From assembly GCF_050483325.1 (NCBI RefSeq), contig NZ_JBCMYF010000032.1, positions 62,001 through 126,000 on the forward strand: 64,000 nucleotides of DNA. The letters run 5' to 3'. The notes below the pieces were generated by a model. The model made no database searches, had not been told where the DNA came from, and saw only the letters and a program-made list of their open reading frames with translations. A program made the position numbers and the translations under genes. Shown piece by piece: positions 59,910-64,000 of this stretch. Every line of letters starts with the position of its first letter. Positions within the stretch are counted from its first letter, which is position 1. Source of the stretch: Bacillus_P idriensis_A (GTDB lineage Bacteria > Bacillota > Bacilli > Bacillales > Bacillaceae).

Positions 59910-60506
59910 TTATTCCTTAATTAAAAACTGACTCATCATCGCAAGCATCATATCCATCATCCGCACGTATTCAGAACCGATTTCCTCCTGCTGAAGCGCC
60001 AAAAGAAAAATGCTTTTCAGCAATGCTGCCACAGTCTCAGGAGGATGATCGTTCAAATATCCGTCCTCTTTCCACGAAAGAACTAATGCACGGATTTCAA
60101 GATCATCATTTTGTGAGTGAGCGTCCAATTGTTCCTTGGGCAAAGTTCGCATAAGATGATTCATTTCTTCCGAATTAACCTTGTTCATCAACGGATTTTC
60201 TTCAATATATGAAAGTGCTCCTTTCATTTTTGATTGAAAGCTTTCCCTCGGTGAAAGTCCCGGAATGAGTAATTCACTAAAAAATTGCGTGCGCATTTCG
60301 TTTTCAAGTTCCTCCAGAATTTCGAAGAACAGCACTTCCTTAGACGGATAAAATTTATAAAAAGCCCCTTTAGAGATCCCGGCTGCTCTTGTTAAATCTT
60401 CTACATTTGTTTTTCGTATTCCGTGAAGTTCCAGCATTTCTTTGCCTTTCTCAAGTAAAACTTTTTGGATTCTTTGTTTTTCATGTACTGTAAATGCTCT
60501 TGGCAT
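59910..60506 (-). CDS. TetR-family regulator
   Basis: 199-residue repressor with a TetR helix-turn-helix: KVLLEKGKEMLELHGIRKTN, VEDLTRAAGISKGAFYKFYP (residues 17-54). The C-terminal ligand-binding domain includes FFEILEELENEMRTQFFSEL and VAALLKSIFLLALQQEEIGS. ATG 60506 is preferred over TTG 60515 because AGGAAGG then has a ten-base spacing. It is first of the two-gene unit with the UbiB-family gene. Its ligand is unknown; no clear operator palindrome was seen in 60516-60600. Confidence 0.88.
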   Translation of the reverse strand: MPRAFTVHEKQRIQKVLLEKGKEMLELHGIRKTNVEDLTRAAGISKGAFYKFYPSKEVLFFEILEELENEMRTQFFSELLIPGLSPRESFQSKMKGALSYIEENPLMNKVNSEEMNHLMRTLPKEQLDAHSQNDDLEIRALVLSWKEDGYLNDHPPETVAALLKSIFLLALQQEEIGSEYVRMMDMMLAMMSQFLIKE

Positions 60507-60684
60507 CTGGTTCAATCCTTCCTGAATCTCTGTGACTGATTTGTTTTCATAGTCACATAATACTTACAAAATCCAATTTAATCCATCATTTTCTTTCGAC
60601 AAATAAACAAAAGCGCAGGCGCTTGACGAATATATCCTTTTTGCGAGATCCACCATCTTTATAATGCTTATTTCTCTAAACAAC

Positions 60685-60716
60685 AAAAAAAGTCTGCCCG
60701 AATAGGAGCAGACTTT
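60685..60716 (-). terminator. Terminator of YvbH-like gene
   Basis: AAAGTCTGC pairs with GCAGACTTT (60689-60697, 60708-60716), with T on the minus strand. Confidence 0.8.
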
Positions 60717-60722
60717 CTATCA

Positions 60723-61337
60723 TCAGTTATTAATATATTTTTCAAAAACTTCGCCGAAATCTTTAATATGATACTGCTCGCGGACAGAAGTCATCCAAGT
60801 AAAGCCAAAATCAGTCAGATCTCTGTATGTATCAGAGAGCTTATTGTTGTCTGTTCTGGAGTTTTGAAGGATGTTTACGGCTTTATCAAGACTGCTTGAT
60901 GCCATATCTATGTATATAGCATTTTCATGAGTGATTTCAGCAATTCGAAGAAGAGATTTATATAAGTCTTTCAGCTGTTCAATTTGATCTTTTCTTACAT
61001 CAATATCAAACCTTTGGCTGCCGAGGCTGAATTTAATTTCTACATCCATATCAATTTTACCTGCTGTCTCAAGCATTACATCTGAAAATTTATACTGTGC
61101 ATAAGGATAGCGTTTGAGTGTTCTTTTAGAAGAAACGGCATTTGCTCCATCTACATGAATAAAAGAAAGATTTGTAAAGCAATATTCATCTGCCTTTGTC
61201 TTAATTAAAAAATAGATCTTCTCATTATCCTCATGCATCACATAATCATCTGCATCCGTTTTGTCATAATCAGCCGGACTGATAATCGTACCAATATCGG
61301 ATAACCCTAATGCCTCTGAAGCTAGTTTTTTAAACAT
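60723..61337 (-). CDS. PH-domain protein with YvbH-like oligomerisation region
   Basis: 204 residues. The bacterial pleckstrin-homology-like domain covers residues 1-125 (KIYFLIKTKADEYCFTNLSF, RYPYAQYKFSDVMLETAGKI, KFSLGSQRFDIDVRKDQIEQ) and a YvbH-type oligomerisation tail follows (SLDKAVNILQNSRTDNNKLS). Such proteins form rings and bind membranes or partner proteins; cellular role unknown. The frame opens at 61364; ATG 61337 with AAGGAAGG about ten bases upstream is the better start. Monocistronic. Confidence 0.82.
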   Translation of the reverse strand: MFKKLASEALGLSDIGTIISPADYDKTDADDYVMHEDNEKIYFLIKTKADEYCFTNLSFIHVDGANAVSSKRTLKRYPYAQYKFSDVMLETAGKIDMDVEIKFSLGSQRFDIDVRKDQIEQLKDLYKSLLRIAEITHENAIYIDMASSSLDKAVNILQNSRTDNNKLSDTYRDLTDFGFTWMTSVREQYHIKDFGEVFEKYINN

Positions 61338-61540
61338 GGCTTTTTCATCCTTCCTTTTTTGCATCTCCCTAATTTTAACAAGAGACTGCGAGAATGAAAA
61401 CTCTTTTCTTTGCGTGTCAGGAACACTTTTTTGTTAAAAATGAGACAAGCGCCAATTTATTGACCGAAAAGTTACACTCATATTCGACATTGCATATCTT
61501 ATAAAATAGAATCGGAGAACTGTAGAGTAGGCGGTAAACG

Positions 61541-62074
61541 ATGAGCAATAAAGAGAAAGCGGTATTTGGAGCGTGGATTCAGGCAATCGGGACAGTTACT
61601 GCAGCTGTTGGAAGCACACCCTCAAATGTCCTCACAGAGCAGCAGCTTGAAAACTTAAATTTATGGGGGAATGTTCTGCAGGGCACTGGCAATGCAATCC
61701 TTGCAGATACAATTGACTCATTTAACTTAAATAAAATCGGCAATATGATTCAGGCAATCGGGAACTCAACAGTTGTCACAGGAATTATCATTGATTTCAG
61801 CGAACGCACTCAGACACTTCTTGATGTTCAAGGAAATCTCCTTCAGGCGACAGGAGGGGGTTTAAGCATTGCCTATTCATTAGAGCAGGAGAAGTCGATC
61901 GAACAGCTGTACAGTATATACGGCAATCTTCTTCAGGCAATCGGAAATTCCATGCAGGCCATTTCAGGCGGCATGCAGCTTCGGAATGAAGATCCTGGAA
62001 ACCTCAACACCGTCGGAAGCTGGATTCAGGCGATTGGATCCATTATCTCAGCCATTGGAGAAACGAAATACTGA
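61541..62074 (+). CDS. DUF6944-type repetitive protein (QAIGN repeats)
   Basis: 177 residues built from six copies of G-[NAS]-x-x-Q-[AG]-[IT]-G, starting at residues 10, 43, 67, 98, 128 and 159 with spacings of 33, 24, 31, 30 and 31. Examples are GAWIQAIG, GNMIQAIGNS and GSWIQAIGSI. Between copies are short hydrophilic helices. Composition is Gly/Ala/Ile/Gln-rich, acidic overall, without signal peptide, membrane helix or cysteine. It matches a small Bacillaceae family of repetitive proteins of unknown role. ATG 61541 follows TAGGCGGT. Monocistronic with its own terminator. Confidence 0.8.
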   Translation: MSNKEKAVFGAWIQAIGTVTAAVGSTPSNVLTEQQLENLNLWGNVLQGTGNAILADTIDSFNLNKIGNMIQAIGNSTVVTGIIIDFSERTQTLLDVQGNLLQATGGGLSIAYSLEQEKSIEQLYSIYGNLLQAIGNSMQAISGGMQLRNEDPGNLNTVGSWIQAIGSIISAIGETKY

Positions 62075-62087
62075 ATACCTGCTAAGG

Positions 62088-62126
62088 AAAGAAGGGCAGC
62101 ATCATTTTAGACACTGCCCTTTCTTT
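62088..62126 (+). terminator. Terminator of repetitive-protein gene
   Basis: AAAGAAGGGCAG pairs with CTGCCCTTTCTTT across a 13-base loop. It may also serve the convergent CstB-like gene. Confidence 0.8.
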
Positions 62127-62131
62127 ATTTA

Positions 62132-63544
62132 TTACTCACCTTTTGTCGTTGGAAGATTTCCGTTTTCCCATGATGCGTATCCGCCTTTTATATTGATGGC
62201 ATTTTTAAACCCTTCCGCCTGCAAAAGACTCATCGCAATCGCTGATCGAACACCAGATTGACAATGGACAAGCAGCTGTTTACCTTTAGGAATTTCATCG
62301 ATTCGATCGCTGATCGTGCCTAACATAATATGTTTGGCTTCCAGGATATGACCCTCTTCCCATTCAGCATCATTTCTGACGTCAATTACTGCGTACTCAT
62401 CAGGGTTCTTCCTCAGCTTTTCATCAGCTTCTGCTGCAGTAATCTCTTTGTAGGATTCATACTCATCAAGCTTACCAATTGCATCCGGCTCAATATAAGC
62501 TTCAGTTCCGTCCAACCCCACTGATTCAAGCATTCTTACAGCCTGTTCCAGCTGGGTCCTTTCACAGATTAAAATGGCGGGCTGATCATAATTTAATAAC
62601 CACCCTGACCAATTAGCAAAAGTTTTATTAAAAGGAATATTGAGACTGCCTTTATAGTGCTTTTTCTTGAACGATTCAGCAGGTCTTAGATCGATAATCT
62701 GAGTTCCTTGGCGTTCTGCAAGCTCTTTTGCGGAAGCTAATTTGATCAGTTCTTTTTCTTTCAGAAACTCCGGACCTTCTTTGTTTACTTTTTTCATTAA
62801 CGCAAAATATTTTGGAGGCTCTGGCTGCCCTTTCAGGAGTTCTTCTGCAAACTCGTCCTTATTTTCAAGCTGAAAGGCCCAGTTGTTCATCTTTTCGTAT
62901 CCGGCTGTTGTAACAGGGACCGCCCCAAGCGACTTACCGCAGGAACTGCCTGCTCCATGGGCAGGCCATACCTGCAAGTAATCAGGCAGTTCTTTAAATT
63001 TTCGAATAGAATCAAACATCGAAGCCGCACCTGATTCAGCAGTTCCTGACACCCCCGCTGCCTTTTCAAGAAGATCAGGCCTCCCGACATCGCCGACAAA
63101 AACGAAATCTCCCGTAAAAATCCCCATTGGAACATCTGAGCCTCCGCCCTTATCTGTCAGCAGAAATGATAGACTCTCCGGTGTATGGCCTGGTGTATGT
63201 ATCACTTTTATCTCGATTTTGCCTATCATGAAGTGCGAACCGTCTTTGATTAATTGATGATCGAGCTCACCTGCAAACGCATATTTCCAATTTTCATCGC
63301 CTTCATCTGATAAAAATAACTTGGCATTTGTCATTTTTGCAAGCTCTCTGGAACCAGAGACGTAATCCGCATGAATATGAGTTTCAGTGATTGCCGATAT
63401 ATCAAACCCCTCTTTCTTTGCCGTTTCAAGATAAGGAGCAATGTGCCGCGCAGGATCTACCACCAAAGCCTCACCTGTTTTTTGGCACCCGATTAAATAG
63501 GACATGTGTGCAAGGTTTTCATCAAAAAATGAACGAAAGAACAT
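62132..63544 (-). CDS. Persulfide dioxygenase-rhodanese fusion (CstB-like)
   Basis: 470 residues from ATG 63544. Domain 1 (1-240) is a metallo-beta-lactamase-type persulfide dioxygenase: ITETHIHADYVSGSRELAKM carries the iron-binding His-x-His-x-Asp, then HTPGHTPESLSFLL and FTGDFVFVGDVGRPDL. Domain 2 (about 270-360) is a degenerate rhodanese with CERTQLEQAV where the active loop should be. Domain 3 (about 375-465) is an active rhodanese with HCQSGVRSAIA (catalytic Cys). The order MBL-pseudorhodanese-rhodanese is that of CstB, which oxidises persulfides to thiosulfate. The frame opens at 63625, but AGGAGG before ATG 63544 fixes the start. Confidence 0.92.
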   Translation of the reverse strand: MFFRSFFDENLAHMSYLIGCQKTGEALVVDPARHIAPYLETAKKEGFDISAITETHIHADYVSGSRELAKMTNAKLFLSDEGDENWKYAFAGELDHQLIKDGSHFMIGKIEIKVIHTPGHTPESLSFLLTDKGGGSDVPMGIFTGDFVFVGDVGRPDLLEKAAGVSGTAESGAASMFDSIRKFKELPDYLQVWPAHGAGSSCGKSLGAVPVTTAGYEKMNNWAFQLENKDEFAEELLKGQPEPPKYFALMKKVNKEGPEFLKEKELIKLASAKELAERQGTQIIDLRPAESFKKKHYKGSLNIPFNKTFANWSGWLLNYDQPAILICERTQLEQAVRMLESVGLDGTEAYIEPDAIGKLDEYESYKEITAAEADEKLRKNPDEYAVIDVRNDAEWEEGHILEAKHIMLGTISDRIDEIPKGKQLLVHCQSGVRSAIAMSLLQAEGFKNAINIKGGYASWENGNLPTTKGE

Positions 63545-63578
63545 ATTGAAGCCTCCTATGCATTTTTTCAGAGAAGAA

Positions 63579-63697
63579 AATACCCCCCTCTGTATACATT
63601 CTATTTCCTTTATGGTTTCTTCCAAAACATTATTTATTGAAACAAAGGTATTCTAAGAAAAGATAAAAACATTTGTAAAAATACCCTATATAGTATT
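63579..63697. promoter_or_regulatory. CsoR/CstR-like operators
   Basis: AATACCCCCCTCTGTATACA (63579-63598) and AATACCCTATATAGTATT (63680-63697) have the ATACCC/GTAT halves expected for CsoR-family repressors such as the persulfide sensor CstR. They flank the divergent start regions of the CstB-like gene and the DUF202 gene. No CstR gene is in the window. Confidence 0.45.
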
Positions 63698-63733
63698 TAA
63701 TGGAAGTAGAAGTCCTTTAATGGAGTGAGTGCA

Positions 63734-64000
63734 TTGAAAAAAACAGTCAGTTCAAATTACATACAGCAGCATCTTGCGAATGAAAGAACCTACCTTGCCT
63801 GGATCAGAACCTCGATTGCCATTATCGGTATTGGTTTTTTGATGACGAACATCCATTTCACCTTTTTGTCTAAGCTCTCCTCTCTTGCAGACACTATTAC
63901 AATGGGCACTGGGATCGTTTCAATCATCTCGGGAATAGCGATTGTCCTTTTTTCGACTTATGACTATTTGAAAAAAATGAAACAGATTGATGCTCAGACG
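63734..64000 (+). CDS. DUF202 (YidH-like) membrane protein, partial
   Basis: The 89 codons to the window edge begin at TTG 63734 (GGAGTGAG upstream, eight bases) and encode KKTVSSNYIQQHLANERTYL then AWIRTSIAIIGIGFLMTNIH. The motif LANERTYLAWIRTSIA is the DUF202 signature, followed by two hydrophobic helices and SIISGIAIVLFSTYDYLKKM. The C terminus lies outside the window. It is divergent from the CstB-like gene and shares the operator region, so it may belong to the same sulfide-responsive unit, which is inference. Confidence 0.85.
   Translation, partial: MKKTVSSNYIQQHLANERTYLAWIRTSIAIIGIGFLMTNIHFTFLSKLSSLADTITMGTGIVSIISGIAIVLFSTYDYLKKMKQIDAQT

Noticed and set aside
60609..60625. Possible further copy of the extragenic repeat (AAAAGCGCAGGCGCTTG)
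   Set aside because: Only 17 bases of a self-complementary end are present; too short to assign.

Overview
The window reads as a chromosomal segment of a low-to-moderate-GC, endospore-forming Bacillaceae (Bacillus or Metabacillus-like). Support comes from strong AGGAGG ribosome binding sites, frequent TTG/GTG starts, Bacillus-type regulators and operators (Rex, PerR, TnrA/GlnR, CcpA cre, Fur, CzrA, LacI), a THI-box/TPP riboswitch before thiC, and extragenic repeats typical of this family. No rRNA, tRNA, CRISPR array, intact insertion sequence or prophage was seen. Almost every coding region is ordinary core or accessory metabolism, with gene remnants clustered at 8.5-12 kb.

Layout. 0-9 kb: TPP riboswitch and thiC; a Rex-controlled NADH oxidase with three Rex operators, divergent from an orphan oligopeptide-type permease pair; corA; a Bcr-type ABC exporter. 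8.5-12.3 kb: decayed region with a DUF3231 remnant, a lysozyme-like exoprotein, a GNAT acetyltransferase, a PBP-like-domain remnant, an AlkD-type alkylation repair protein and a frameshifted remnant. 12.3-18.8 kb: gluconate locus (gntK, gntZ, an RpiR-type regulator, gntP) that also carries a degenerate phosphofructokinase homologue; cre sites and a shared T-rich motif lie at both promoters. 19-23 kb: MarR/MFS efflux pair, YeiH-type exporter, TlpA-like thioredoxin. 23-26 kb: XRE regulator and ImmA-type protease divergent from a cysteine-free BtrH_N-like protein and an SRPBCC protein, with two identical 16-bp operators between them; this is the best candidate for an undescribed system. 26-32.6 kb: LacI-controlled oligosaccharide ABC importer plus glycogen-debranching-type glycosidase. 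33-38.5 kb: HesB-like protein, lipid kinase, DnaQ-like exonuclease, GlnD-like nucleotidyltransferase, ammonium transporter with two TnrA/GlnR boxes, and Rex-controlled ldh.

38.7-45.4 kb: metal and peroxide resistance (cadC-cadA, czrA, czcD, PerR-boxed katA) with two noncoding tandem arrays of unrelated sequence that both have a period of exactly 52 bp. 45.4-49 kb: SGNH hydrolase with a second Bcr-type ABC exporter; HAD hydrolase. 49.5-58.2 kb: a GT-C-like membrane protein; Fur-boxed FTR1 iron permease pair; a four-gene overlapping envelope glycan cluster (epimerase, flippase-like protein, membrane phosphatase/phosphotransferase, GT2); a Fur-boxed lipoprotein of unknown role. 58.2-64 kb: TetR/UbiB-kinase pair, YvbH-like PH-domain protein, a repetitive DUF6944-type protein, a CstB-like persulfide dioxygenase-rhodanese fusion with CsoR/CstR-like operators, and the start of a DUF202 membrane protein cut by the window edge.

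The regulatory sites give the region coherence. Rex links NADH oxidase and lactate dehydrogenase, the two NADH-disposal routes. CcpA and probably the RpiR protein govern gluconate use. CadC- and CzrA-type sites partition cation efflux. Fur marks two separate iron-related units. All calls come from reading the sequence and from recalled family knowledge; no database search was run.
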